Positions 23,020 to 35,815 of a stretch of 64,000 nt of DNA are shown here, piece by piece. The stretch lies in the NCBI GenBank assembly GCA_021397835.1, contig JAJFZO010000566.1, positions 124,001 through 188,000 on the forward strand, given 5' to 3'. The notes beneath the pieces were generated by a model, which was not told where the DNA came from, made no database searches, and saw nothing but the letters and a program-made list of their open reading frames with translations. The translations under genes were made by a program, and so were the position numbers. This DNA comes from Moringa oleifera (lineage: Eukaryota > Streptophyta > Magnoliopsida > Brassicales > Moringaceae). Position 1 is the first letter of the stretch; each line of letters opens with the position of its first letter.

Positions 23020-25662
23020 TCGTCCTCCTAGGTTCTTCTTCTTTCTTTTCTTTTAACTTGATCAATGCGGGAGTGAGCTTCTGTATATATTTTCAGAGTT
23101 TCCTTGTCTGTAAACAGTTGGTTTAATAAAATTTGTAGTTGATGTGCATCAATCTTAATTCCTTTCTTCATCTCTGTCAAACCAATTGATAACATATGAC
23201 TTGCATTACGACCCATGATTAATTGCCTATGGATCTCTGATTATCCGAGACGTAATGAAATTGAGGCTCATCCATCCACTGAATGGAACGAGTGGATGAA
23301 CAAATTGAAATGATATTTCAAGAAATATCTGAAATTGAGATGGTCTGTTTTGGCCTTTGCATTTAGCATTTGGGGGTGAGAGAGAGACGGAAAGAGAAAG
23401 AGAAGGACAGGACAGACAAGGACCTCTACAGAAGAGATAAATGTAGCAATGGTCATAAGCCTGCCTAAAGCCCTTGCTTCAAGGACACACTGGTTCTCGC
23501 TAAGCCGGTGGCTTTGCCCACATACGTCCTTTCAGTTTCCTTAGCTTCCGAGGGGACGAGGTAGAGGTGTACTTGTTTCCAAAGATGATCCATAAAGAAA
23601 GCTTTTGGGCTTACATGGGCTTCTCAATATCTTGGATTATCTCTGGCCCCATGGACCACCATAGTTAGCTTTTCTTTCACAGAGTCGCTACAGAATTCCC
23701 TAGTCCAAACTCCAAAGGGGTAATCGCAGCTTGGATCTGTGTTGGGAGTTCTGTAAAGAATTAGTTGCCTCTTTGTGTTGGTGTTCCTTGTTTGGCCTTT
23801 TGAAGCCACCCTTGGCCTCTTCTTCTCTTAATTACGAGGACTTTTCTTCATCTTATATTATCCACCCAGACAGCTAGAAACAGCCTGGAATGTATAACTC
23901 ACAATTCAAAACATTCGTTCTACTTGGGATCAAGCTTCACAGGATTGCAATGTCTAGCTTATGGGTGAGACTCATCCATAGAGAAAGTAATTAATTTGAA
24001 GCAACTTACAACGTTAATAAATACATGAACAGCATATCTTTCCCACAAAATTTTATTCTTTTCTCAGTGGTCTAAAGATGTGGTTGTCAGCCAGATGTGG
24101 CTGTCAGCTTTTGGCTGATCAAATTTTGGAAAGGGCAGTCTAGCAGCTTTAAAATCCATGAACATAGGCAAATAAGATAGATAGTTGACGGGGTACTTAC
24201 CTCACTAGTCACTCTCTAGGAAGCTTTAGGCCTTTCTCTGCATGCATGAGCCGCTGGTAACTGAGCAGGCACGCCCAAGAATTCTGCAACCCTGCCCTTT
24301 CAGTTTTCATGGGATTGCCGACCACTGGAATTTGCCAAAACAACGGAACTAAGAATACTGGAATTTAGTTGAGCATCTCCAAGAGAGAATATTGCTACTA
24401 AAAAGTAACTATTTAAGAGGTTTCTTCTTAACTGTCATCCTGTTTGCCTTTAACTAAAAGCCACTTTCTCTTCCGTGCTAAAATAAATTGATTTTTCTTG
24501 TATAATTAATAGATATTAAAAGACCAAACCTTTTGGTTAATATTAGGAACGACTAAATGAGCTCACTAGCATTCCTCTTAGACATATTCCTGCGCATCAT
24601 CCGTAGAACTAATGCGCATCTGGAACGTTTAGTATCCACAAATTAATTTTGTTTGGAGGGATGCCCAGCTTTCACTGAGAAAAATCTGTAAGAAGCAAAA
24701 GATTGAGCAGAAAAGAGACTGGCATTGGAATCCTCTGCAGCACACGCCCATGATGTATAATCACTTACTATATATATATATATATATATATAAATTGGCC
24801 ATGTGAAAACCAATATATATGCATGACATGTAGGCTTTTTGATTTCTTGTTCTTTTGTGTTCAATCCTGTTGCAGTGATCTTTATGGTGTGTGCTTTGGT
24901 GGCGACTGCGGGAAGAATAATACCTTCATTGGTTTGTATTCAATGGTTGAGAATTGAGAATAACAGCGCATATGTTCTTTAGTGCCCATGCAGTACATTA
25001 ACCTCAAAACTCTATCCCAACACATATTTTTTATGAGCCCTAGCTAGATAAAAAAGAAGCTAAAGGTTGGGTTTCCTTAAGGGCCAAGGCTTGTAAGATA
25101 ATTAAATATAGATATTAGCATCTGTTGCATATAGAAAGCCTAATTAAGTAATAGCAATGTGTGGGAATATTATAACTATGTGTAGCATAGATGTAGCACG
25201 TTGTTTAGTGATTTTCAAAGATGGTGGAAAAAGGGAAGATTTTGAGGAATATATGTTCCCTCAGCTTTCCTTACTTAAGCCTATCCATATTCCAAGACAC
25301 CTGATATTCCTTCTTCGTCTGTGTCAGCAGTCATGTTAAGCTTGACGCATGATGGAAGCATTAACATCAAGGGTTTGGATACCATTCCCTCTCTAAAGGG
25401 TTTAATTACCTGCAAATGCACAACATATATCATCAACTTCTCTCTCTCTATATTAACATAAATATGCCAAGTTCCACTGAATTTAGGAACAAGTAATTAG
25501 CTAGAGGTTGCCTTCAACACCATTTTGACAGCTTTGGAATATATTACCAGGAGATTACAAGTAACGGAAGCGATTCCATTGCACAAAAGGAATATCTTCC
25601 AGGGCAGGCTGTTTTATCCTTTCTTGATTTCCCACTGTTTATTTAAGCTGACATACACCCAT
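23020..25662. other. Gene-poor intergenic region
   Basis: About 2.6 kb with only short, unconvincing frames on both strands. A (TA)n microsatellite lies at about 24770-24792. The right end must hold the promoter and leader of the HIPP gene; a CT-rich run is at 25440-25450. No RNA gene or transposon ends were recognised. Confidence 0.45.
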
Positions 25663-27170
25663 ATGGCTAACTTACTATCCAAAGCCTTTGGCTCTATCAT
25701 TTCCGTAATTAGCTACTGCTGGTTTCGTTATCGAGACAACAACAGCAACGACAAAAGCGTCACCACCATCAACTACTACAACATGCCTAAGGGTCGACCA
25801 CTTTCTTTGCAGGTTCGGTTTCGTCCCCCCAAGTTTTTTCTGATTTTGTTTCTGATCCACCAAGGCATCTACTAACTTTGCCTTCAACCCTCACCACCAC
25901 CCACCACCCCTCGTTTTCCCCTTTCTTTTTCCATTTTCAACTTTGCGATATATACGAGGCAAAATGGAATTGCAACACGTATCTGCCGTCTCATATCTGC
26001 GTTTCCCACAGGCACCATGTATATAAATATCTGGTGACACAGCTCCCGTCTCGCCTGGACATATGCATATAGGACCACATCTTAATACTGGATTGTTTTC
26101 TTCTTCACGCAATCTCGGCAGTTTTCCTTTTGGCAACATGAAAAACTAAGTTTTTATTATTTTCAGTTTTCCTGATCAAATCATTGTCTATCAGCACTGT
26201 TTATCGTACAAGAAAACAAAAGAAGTGAGAGCATCTTGCTCTTTTCGCTGGAGAAAACGGTACCTTTGGTGCATCCAAAATTGTAGATATGCCACTAGAC
26301 TTAGCAAGTTTTATTGTTCAAACGACCCTCTTTCGGCTCTGTTGCAATTATGATCTTTAAAGTGGATTTGCGGAAGAACCTGAACAATTTATGAAAAGGA
26401 TCGTTGTAATAGTGATTGCACTATTGAAAGGTGGATACAATTTTTTCATGGCCTTAGTGGATTTAAGAATCTACAAACAATGAGTTTAGTCTAAACCCAG
26501 ATGCGGCTTTTCTTAATCCTTTTGGTTTCCTGTTAGTCTCCTTAGAGCAAAAGGGCTTGAAGCAACAAAAGGAACAAAGGAATAACAAGAAAGGAAAACC
26601 ACCAAAAAGCTTTTGTTAATCTAATTAGCATCTATCTATCACTATATGGAAATAATGTTTCTTCAATTAATACACAGACTGTGGAGCTCAAAGTCAGGAT
26701 GTGCTGTACCGGCTGCGAGAGGGTCGTCAAAAATGCCATTTACAAGCTGAGAGGTATCTTAATTAAGTATATACCTTCCTTGATGAGGAATTTGTAACAG
26801 TTACCGAGTTACAGGAACACAAGTATTAATAGTTCTTCATGGTTCAGGGGTCGATTCAGTAGAGGTGGACCTAGAGATGGAAAAGGTGACGGTGGTTGGG
26901 TATGTGGATCGGAACAAGGTGCTCAAGGCAGTGAGGAGAGGGGGAAAGAGAGCTGAGTTCTGGCCATACCCCAACCCGCCTCTGTACTTCACTTCCGCCA
27001 CTAGCTATTTCAAAGACACAACTAATGAGTTCAAGGAGAGTTACAACTACTATAGGCATGGCTACAACATTGGTGACAGGCATGGTAACATCCCAGTAAG
27101 TCACCGTGGAGACGACAAGGTCAGCAACTTGTTCAACGATGACAACGTCAATGCCTGCTGTCTCATGTGA
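25663..27170 (+). CDS. Heavy-metal-associated isoprenylated plant protein (HIPP)
   Basis: Three exons were inferred: 25663-25812, 26678-26753, 26848-27170. They total 549 bases, 182 residues. After a 50-residue N-terminal extension comes an HMA fold (about residues 51-115), beginning TVELKVRMCCTGCERVVKNA with the metal-binding pair C60 and C63 and ending near VLKAVRRGGKRAEFWPYP. The protein ends CCLM, a CaaX box whose Met favours farnesylation, so membrane attachment is likely. Known HIPPs are metallochaperone-like proteins linked to cadmium/zinc/copper handling and stress; metal specificity is not readable here. The CCTGCERVVKNAIYKLRG and FWPYPNPPLYFTSA wording is close to the HIPP45-like clade as I remember it. 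The central linker is Tyr/Asp/His-rich. The first intron is 865 bases. Confidence 0.92.
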
Positions 27171-28137
27171 CTGTGTAACACATGTAGTATATAGATACAC
27201 GTGTGCCCCTAAATTTATATCATCATCATCATCATCATCCTGTGTATAATATATGCAATCTCTATGTACGTAGTTGGACGTGAAGGGTACATACATGTGT
27301 GTGCAGTATAAGAAATTAAGCCTAGTTTGCTTTCGTGTTGTATATAAAGGAAGGGGAATATATTCTACTTTAATGGAACAGCTTCAAGGGCTCTTTTCAT
27401 GAAACACAAGTATTCTTTTCATACCCTTGTGATCAAAAAATAAATATGTGACTATCCATTGTTGCTGCCACAGAAACAAAAGAGTGCCCGTCCATTTTCA
27501 TTTGAAGGCTCAGCCTTGTGCCCCATATATGCATGTACGTCCAGAGCATAGGGCGTCACCTCAAAATTCGTAAATTTTCCTCTCAGTGATAGGGAGAAAA
27601 GAGAAGCAAACTTGTCAGTTGAGTGAGTATCAGCACATCCATGCTTGAAAAAGAAGATAAAATACACCTTGTGTTTCCATCCTGCCATTTTCCCCTGGAT
27701 TCTTTTTACCTTTGAAGGTAAGGTTGCAGAGTAGCAGATTTCTTGTATTAATATTCCGTTAACATTAATTTTATTGATATCAGACGGGTTTCGATCAGAA
27801 CTTGTCAAACTACTTGGATAGCGCACTAAAATAAAGTTGCTGATGATGCTTCCCCGTATGTGGACCTGGGATGGACATTCATCCCTGGGGAATTGGGGCT
27901 TACAGCTGTAGTTAATGGGCTGCTGAGAAGTCCTGGTAAGGCAGTAGTCAAATCTTTGTCCTTCAGACGGGTGAGGAATTAGCCCATTGATTAAGTGAAC
28001 TCTCCCATCTGGTGTGAACATAGTACTTTGCACTGGGGTCATCCTTCCACTGACCATTTTGATCTTCACTTCTTTTTACAAAGTATTTCTTACTTTTTAT
28101 ATTATCCTCCGAACTCGTGACTCTTGCGATCTGTACA
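27171..28137. other. Spacer between the HIPP gene and the copia element
   Basis: HIPP 3' UTR, then sequence holding a 205-codon minus-strand frame (27452-28069) without recognisable domains; see findings. A CAT microsatellite lies at about 27219-27238. Confidence 0.45.
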
Positions 28138-28142
28138 TAAGA
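28138..28142. repeat. Target-site duplication, left (TAAGA)
   Basis: TAAGA abuts the left LTR and is repeated exactly at 36198-36202 after the right LTR, as expected for the 5-bp duplication made by a copia integrase. It fixes the outer borders of the element. Confidence 0.8.
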
Positions 28143-28517
28143 TGTTAAGTTAACGGATGAGATTGATTTTACTAATGAACTTAAATCCGTATTCAAACTC
28201 AGGATCACTACTAAGAGATTAGAAGTCTCTAACACAACTGAAGAATGTTGAAAGAAGCCAAAAGCCTCATTTATGGAGAGAGTCTGGTCCAAATGAAAGG
28301 AGCTCAATGAGAAGCTCAATATAAAAAAACAAACTGATCATCATTTACTCTGTAAATAAAGTTTATATTATGTCATGTATAATTATTAAAACAAATATAA
28401 TCTTTACCTTATATATATATATATGTCATATGGGCTATCAATATCTATTGAGCAGCCACCATACTTTTTTATAGTAAAAAAAAAAATTAGCTTTTTACGG
28501 TATCTTGCTTTCTTTCT
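28143..28517 (+). repeat. 5' LTR of the Ty1/copia element
   Basis: A 375-base repeat starting TGTTAAG and ending GCTTTCTTTCT, aligned by eye over its whole length to 35816-36197 at roughly three quarters to four fifths identity. It ends directly before the primer-binding site. The 3' end lacks the canonical CA dinucleotide in both copies. An (AT)n tract lies near 28409. Confidence 0.85.
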
Positions 28518-28530
28518 TGGTATCAGAGCC
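28518..28530 (+). other. Primer-binding site (initiator tRNA-Met type)
   Basis: TGGTATCAGAGCC directly after the left LTR matches the complement of the plant initiator methionine tRNA 3' end used by most copia elements to prime minus-strand DNA synthesis. Confidence 0.85.
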
Positions 28531-28936
28531 TTCAGAGATCTATTATCATGATTTCTTTTACTTGCTCTAGTTGCTTTCTTTCTTGATATCAGAGTCTTCA
28601 GAGATCTGCTATCATGACTTCTTTTACTTGCTCTAACTTTAGTACCAATGCTACAAACAATTAACCTTGTAAGAATTTATTTTCCTTTTTTGCATCTTTC
28701 AGTTTTCAGTTCAGCTTCAAGCTTAACAAAAAAGATTATGTTATTTGGAAAAATCAAGTTCTTGCTCTAACAAAAGGCCACAAAATAGATGAATTTTTGC
28801 AGAGAACTAAGTTTTGTTCACCAACAAGCCTATACTTCATAGATAATAAAAGAAAAATAAAAAAAGAAGATAATCCAAAATATTAAGGATAGATCCAACA
28901 AAACCAACTATTAGCAAGTTTGATGTTAATAATATC

Positions 28937-31746
28937 CACTATTACAAATAAGGGATTTAATGACAGTCAAAAATAACTTTTAATGACAATTCTAGAACTA
29001 TCATTTTTGTTGATGTTGTTCAAGAGAAAGGGTTTCTAACGACAGTTTTTGAAAACAGACATTAAAGACCTCCCTTTTTAATGACAATTATAAAGAACTG
29101 TCATTAAAGAGGGATCTTTAACGATAATTATAAAAGAATTGTCATTAAATGGTTAAAAGATGGTGCCTTTAATGTCAGTTTTTAATGAATTGTCATTTAG
29201 GAGTCTTTTTTAATGATAGTTCTAATAGAACTACCATTAAAAAAAATTTAATAATTTTGAAATACACAAAATTTCTACATATAAATTATCCAAAACTTGC
29301 ACATATAAAATTTTTCATCTGTTCTACATCAACTGCATCTTTTGTATACATCAATACAATTCAATGAAATAACTTTTTCATTCAATACACTTCAATGTCA
29401 TTCTTACTCAAACCATCATTAATTATTTCATATTTGAAAACACTTCAACATAATCCAATCCAAAAAATAATAAAAATAAAAAAAAACTTGATGTCATAAC
29501 TGGACTCCATATGTACAATACATGAGTTTAAATATGCATTATCATACACATTTCTAAAAATTCAATTATATAAATTCAATGATATTCATGTCTATAAAAA
29601 TCTTCAAAGTTCAATTTTCTAATATGGCACTCTAAAGAAACTATCCAACCTCCTTTCTAACTTCATCAATATCCGATTAAGTATAAGAATCTATGTCCAC
29701 TAATGACATTTATAAAAACAATTAGTCCAATTAAAACTTTTAGTAAGTACATCAATTATCGAAGTAATTATATAAGCAAATGCTTAAAAACTTACCATTT
29801 TCGCATATGGAATATTTTTGTAATATTTGTCAATAGTATCCCTTAAAAATTTTATAACATAATATTCACACTCAGTATTTGAAGATTGACGTGGATACTG
29901 CATTAAAATTTTTTAATTGTTATATTTTATAAAATAAATAAAACTAACATCACACGTAGATTCAAATATATATATCTTAGTAAGAATATTCTTAGGAATG
30001 CGTTTATCACTTGATTTATTGATAATTTGAAACAATTTTAGAAAGTTACTAACAAAAAATAATCAATAATCTTAAGAAAAAAAATATACTAACATAAATG
30101 AAAATATTTTCACTTACGTGAACATAAGTTGGTCTAGTTCTTGAGGAGAACTATGGTTCAAATGATCAAAATTATTATACACAAAAGTACGAGGCTCGAC
30201 AATCACCAATATCCAGTGATGCCCACATTATCAAAAATAAATGTAAAAAATATTATGAATAAAACTATTAATAATTTTAAATAGTATTAAGACTTACCTT
30301 AAATTATACATAATTATATCACTTCTCTTTTCTGACATGGATCTATCAGTGAATATCCAAATTTTATCCATTCTAAAGTTAAAATTTTTTTATATTAGAC
30401 ATTTATGTACAAATTATATATAACCAAAATTCAAATAAATTAATTGACATGTGTAATTAATTATATATTTAACTAAATTAGCATATAATTAATTAATTAT
30501 CTAAATAACAAACGATTAGTTAGTAGATAATTAAACAAATAATATATAACTAACGAAAAATTAATTAGTTAAAAAAGTAAATAATTTATAATTAATTAGT
30601 TAATTAAAACATAGTCAATTAATTAACATCTAATTAAATACCTTACAAGTACTAGTAAATTAATTAGATTTTAAATAATATTTAATTATTTACTTTATAA
30701 GCATTTAATTAATTAATTAAAAATTAAAATATATGATTAATAACTAATTAGTTAATTAATACATATTCAATATTTAATTAATATCTAATTAATTACTATA
30801 CAAGCATCTAACTAGTTAGTAAATTAATTAAAATCTAAATACCATTTATTTATTTACTATACAATTAATTAATTAATTAATTAAAATTTAACTAATATTA
30901 AATTAAGTTAATTTAAAAAATCAATATAAATTTTACAAAATCTACCAATTAATCTTACTTAACAAAATTTATTCAAACATAAATTCATAAAAATATAAAT
31001 TTATCTAACTAATATCTACTTAATTTATCAAAATATAAATTCATGTAACTAACATCTACTTAATTCATTAATTAATCTAAAAATCTTTAAAATTATCAAA
31101 CAATAAATTCATCAATATGTACTCATTCATACCTAATATTCACCCAAATATACTTACAAAAAAACTTAAATTTTATCAATAAAAATTCACCAAACATACC
31201 TAATGAAGAAAATCTCAAAATAATATACATTCTTAATTCATTCTTCAAATCAAAACCAAATGGAATAAAAATTGTGAAAAAAACGTTCATAAAAAAATTT
31301 CCAATTTATCAAAATTCTTACATGTTTGAATGCCAAAGATGAAGAACAAATGGAGGGGGAGGTAATGACTTTTCCTTCTGAAGATTGAGATAAATGAGAG
31401 AAGAAGGAGCAAGGAGAGAATAAATGGATAGGGATAGATGTGCGTGGGAGTGGTTACTTTTCCAGAAGTGGTTGTTATTGCTTCTCGAGAAGAAGATAGG
31501 GTTAAAAGGCTTGCACAAGCCTTTAATGATAGTTCCATTGGAACTGTCGTTAAAAGCTGTGTCAAGCCTTTAACAACAATTCTATGAAAACTGACGTTAA
31601 GTAATTGACACTAAAGAGTTATAAAACTTTTTTTAATGTCAGTTGTTTTAAAACTAACATTAAAAATTATTAATGATGCTTTTAATATAGTTTTTTAAAA
31701 AATCATCATTAAATCACGGCTACTTATCATAATTTTTGTAGTAATG
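28937..31746. mobile_element. Non-autonomous CACTA (En/Spm) DNA transposon nested in the copia gag
   Basis: The left end reads CACTATTACAAA and the right end, on the opposite strand, reads CATTACTACAAA (10 of 12 matching). Both sides are bordered by ATC (28934-28936 and 31747-31749), the 3-bp duplication expected of CACTA elements. Next to both ends are many copies of a TTTAATGACAGTT-type motif paired with its complement AACTGTCATTAAA (28955-29245 and 31520-31720), like the subterminal repeats bound by CACTA transposase. The middle is very AT-rich with no transposase. A less AT-rich block at about 31330-31520 reads on the minus strand like a leader ending in a splice donor and may be what is left of the transposase promoter. 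Deleting the element rejoins the surrounding gag. Confidence 0.85.
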
Positions 31747-34700
31747 ATCTTTGGACATCTTAAGTCAAATCAAGACTAATACTACAACACATGGTATATG
31801 GTCAGGAGTTGAAAGATTATTTGAAACCCAAATAAAGTCTAAATATATGCAATTGAAGTCTACACTATACTCCATGAAGAAAGGCTCAGCTTTAGTCATA
31901 ACATATTACAACTAACTCAAAAATATTTCAGACAGCCCAACTATGACCAGTAATCCAGCTTCAGATTTGGAATTCATCACTACTCTTTTTAATGGCATTG
32001 GAAAGGATTATGATGTTGTGGCCATTAACATATAGTCTAGAACTGATGAACTATCTTTACAAGAGGTTTTAGCCCTGTTATTAAGCCATGAACAGAAGCT
32101 TGAGCAATACAGTTAAAAGACTATAAGCAATGTCAATCTAGTGGCCAATATAGTTGTCAACAAAAATACAAAAGTTTTACCTCTTGGAGATTGGCAACTT
32201 CAATCGAGGTCGTAATAGAGGGAGAATGAATGGTTGTGGAAAAGGCAAAAATAATAGTAGACCAATTTATTAAATCTGCACAAAGCAAGGTCACATTGCC
32301 TAGTTGGTGCAGATTTGAAGACTTTTTTCAAGTAACAAAAGTAACAATAATAGTAATGCAAATCAGAATGCATCAGTACAGACTTGGACAACCTTTCCTT
32401 GAGGTTTGATTACACTGGTAAACAGAAACTGGTGGTTGATAATAGTAAAGCTTTTAATATCTCTCATATAGGTTACAACACCTTATCTACTCATTTATCA
32501 AATCTCAAGTTGCATCTTAAAAACGTCTTGTATGTGCTTGCCATTGTAAAAACCTTATCAGTATTTTCAAACTTATTTTTGATAAAAATGTCTTTATTGT
32601 GTTTGATAACAATCACTGTTTTATGAAGGATCAGGTCAGCAAGAGAACATTATTGGAAAAGGAAGCTACAAATGGTCTTTATCTATTACGATCCTCTAAC
32701 TGCCACTACCACAACCAGTCACACCTTCGTCAATAACAAGCATCTCTCTAACACTAGTCCAATAGTCAACAAGGCAGCCCATATTGTTAGTTCTAGATCA
32801 TGTCAAAGTAGTCCACCTTTGTGTTTTTTTGATTTTAAGTCAATAAATAATGCAATTTGAATAGTAATATTTCATTTCAGTTGCAAAATGTAATCAAATG
32901 TTTTGGAGTATAAATGATCAAAATGTAGTAACTCATATCAGGGGAGGAAACTTTGCGTAGATTTTCATTACTATTAATGGGTGGCTTCACGATTTCTTAT
33001 GGTCACAAGCATCTTAGGTAATGACCTTTGGCATAGACACTTTGATCATACTTCGGATTCAATTATTAGGACTCTCAAGAGATCTTGTATCACTTTTTCT
33101 AAAGTAAATACAAGTTTCTCATTTTGTTTAGCTTGTTTTGTTGAGAAAAGTCATAACATACCATTTACTTCTTCCCAAACTAAAACTACTTCACCACTTG
33201 AATTAATTCATGCAGACCTTTGAGGTCTATCTAATGTATTATCTAGGAAAGGTTATAAATATTGCATTCACTTTATTGATAATTTCATTAGATAAATTTG
33301 AATATACCCATTTAAAGACAAATCAGAAGCATTACAAGTCTTCATGCACTTTAAAAAATAAATCGAAAATCTTTTACACGCTAGAATCAAAACAATTCAA
33401 AGTGATTAGGGGAAGATTATAGATCATTCTTACCATTTTGTCATCAATAGGGAATAACATTTAGGCATCCATGTCCACACATACATCAATAAAATGGCAA
33501 GGCTGAACGAAAACATAGATAAATTACAAAGTTACAATTTACATTACTCAGTGAAGCATTACTAACATTACAGTTTTGGTGAGAAGCCTTTCACACTGGA
33601 GTATACCTGATCAATAGGTTGCTTACTCCCTTTCTATCCCATAAATCACCCATGTAGTTTCTCTTTCATCAACAACCTAACTACAATTTTTTAAAAATAT
33701 TTGGCCACACATCCACACTTACAATCATAAAATAAACACAAAATAGAGTTTAGGTCTAGTAAGTGTCTATTCCTAGGCTATAGTCCTATTCATAAAGAAT
33801 ATAAGTGTTTAAACCCTTATGGACATCTATACATAACTAGGAATATCACCTTCAATGAATCTGAATTTCCTTTTCCTACCCTTTTTTCTAGTCCAACCTT
33901 AGCATCTTCTAACACTTCTATCCTTTCAACCATTTCTATATCTATTTAATCCATCCCTAAATCTATAACTGATGGTAACAATGGGACACAACAAAGTCCT
34001 CTTGAACTTGCTACTACACATTCAATGAATGCTCTTTTTAGTCCTTCTTCCATTCCCTCTCACTTCTCTCCCTCTACAATTACTTCACCCATTATTTCTA
34101 CCTTATCTTTTGTTCCTATTAGACCAATAGGCCTTTCAAATCACCCACCCATCCTATGATCACTAAAGCACAAGCAGGCATATTCAAACCAAAATAATTC
34201 TTTACCTCTACAACCATCCCACAGCCTACACCAACCACCATTTTTACTGCCCTTACTAATCCAGTCTAGAAGAAAGCTATGATTGACGAGTTCTAAGCGC
34301 ACCTACAAAATGACACATGACAGTTAGTACCCAGACCTTCAAATCATAAGGTAATTGGTAATAAATGGGTTTTTAAAGTTAAGTATCATGATGATGGTAG
34401 TGTTGAAAGAAATAAAGCTAGATTGGTTGCAAAAAAGTTTCAATAGTCATCTGGTATTGATTCTCAAACATTTAGCCTTGTAATAAAACTCTGCACCATT
34501 AGAATACTACTGTTTGTTATTGTTTCTAAAGGTTAAGACATTCAAAAATTGGATGTCCATAATGCCTTCCTCAATGGTCAGCTACAAGAAACTATTTTCA
34601 TGTCCCAACGAGCTGGGTTTCTTAATCCTCTTCGACTTCAACATGTTTGTCACCTTAAAAGAGCTCTTTATGGTCTCAAACAAGCTCATCAAGCTTAGTT

Positions 34701-34823
34701 TCATAACATCAAAAATCAATTTTTGGAATAAGGATTTCTTAATTCTAAGGGTGATAGCTCAGTTCACCTCTTTAGTGGTCACTGCATCTATGTATTACTT
34801 TACATGGATGACATTCTTGTTAC

Positions 34824-34904
34824 AAGCAAGGTGCTGCTACTCTTGCCGTCAATCCGATCTTCCATTCTTGCATCAATCATATTAAGGTTAATGTTCACGT
34901 TATC
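34824..34904 (+). repeat. 81-bp direct repeat, copy 1 (misplaced RNase H segment)
   Basis: Identical, base for base, to 35581-35661. It sits immediately after the codons for the RT active-site string YMDDILVT, where RNase H sequence does not belong; recognisable RT resumes directly after it (FISHLHHKYALKTLDSLNYL-like). Confidence 0.9.
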
Positions 34905-35580
34905 TCATTCAGAAGTTCATCTCTCATCTCCATCATAAGTATGCACTTAAAACTCTTGACTCTCTTAATTATCTTAAGCATTCAGGTTCATATTCCTCTT
35001 AATTCCCGTTTTTAACTCAAGCCAAATACATCACTGATCTCTTCAAATCCCATAATCTATATCTCTTCAGTCCCACTCCCATATTCATAGGAATATAATT
35101 ATACTTATCTTCTGGTTCCTCTCTTTTACATCCCACTATATACCGTAAACTTATTAGATTCTTACAATAATTAACCTTTACCCAACCTGAAATCTTATTC
35201 ACAATTAACAAGCTTAGTCAATTTTTACATGCCCCTATTATTACTCACTAGCAAGCTTGCAAATGTTTACTTTGTTACCTAAAAGGGACAATGAGTTTTG
35301 GCCTCATGTTTCAACCTTTTTCGTAATTTAAATTGATGGCTTTTTCGATGTTGACGGGCATGTTGTCATGATGATCGACATTCCATCAGGTGGCCATTTT
35401 GTGTTTCTTGGCAACAACATCATTTCTTAAAGTTCCAAGAAACAAAATGTTGTTACCTGTTCCAAAATAGAATTTGAGTACTATACCCTAACTCAAGCCA
35501 TGGTTGAAATTGCTTGGGTAAAATCTCTAATCAGAGAAACGAAACTCATAATTGACCATCAAGCTACTCTTTGGTGCGAT

Positions 35581-35661
35581 AAGCAAGGTGCTGCTACTCT
35601 TGCCGTCAATCCGATCTTCCATTCTTGCATCAATCATATTAAGGTTAATGTTCACGTTATC
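35581..35661 (+). repeat. 81-bp direct repeat, copy 2 (native RNase H position)
   Basis: The same 81 bases in their proper context, inside the RNase H reading frame (DKQGAATLAVNPIF...). This is presumably the donor of copy 1. Confidence 0.88.
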
Positions 35662-35802
35662 CGTGACCACCTCGCTAACGGATCTCTCAAGATCAATTAT
35701 ATTCCATCGTCAGAGCAGCTCATCGATGCTCTCACTAAATCCCTATCTCAATCCCAATTTCGAATGTTTCAATTTAAATTTCGGGTATATGAATCTCCTT
35801 TA

Positions 35803-35815
35803 AGTTTGAGGGAGA
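35803..35815 (+). other. Polypurine tract of the copia element
   Basis: AGTTTGAGGGAGA directly before the right LTR (TGTTAAG) fits the usual copia plus-strand primer site. Confidence 0.75.

Noticed and set aside
26871..27296. 141-codon minus-strand frame opposite the HIPP last exon
   Set aside because: It mirrors the HIPP exon, which has a strong HMA domain and CaaX end; the antisense translation is low-complexity.
27963..28319. 118-codon minus-strand frame
   Set aside because: It extends into the left LTR of the copia element and has no coding character.
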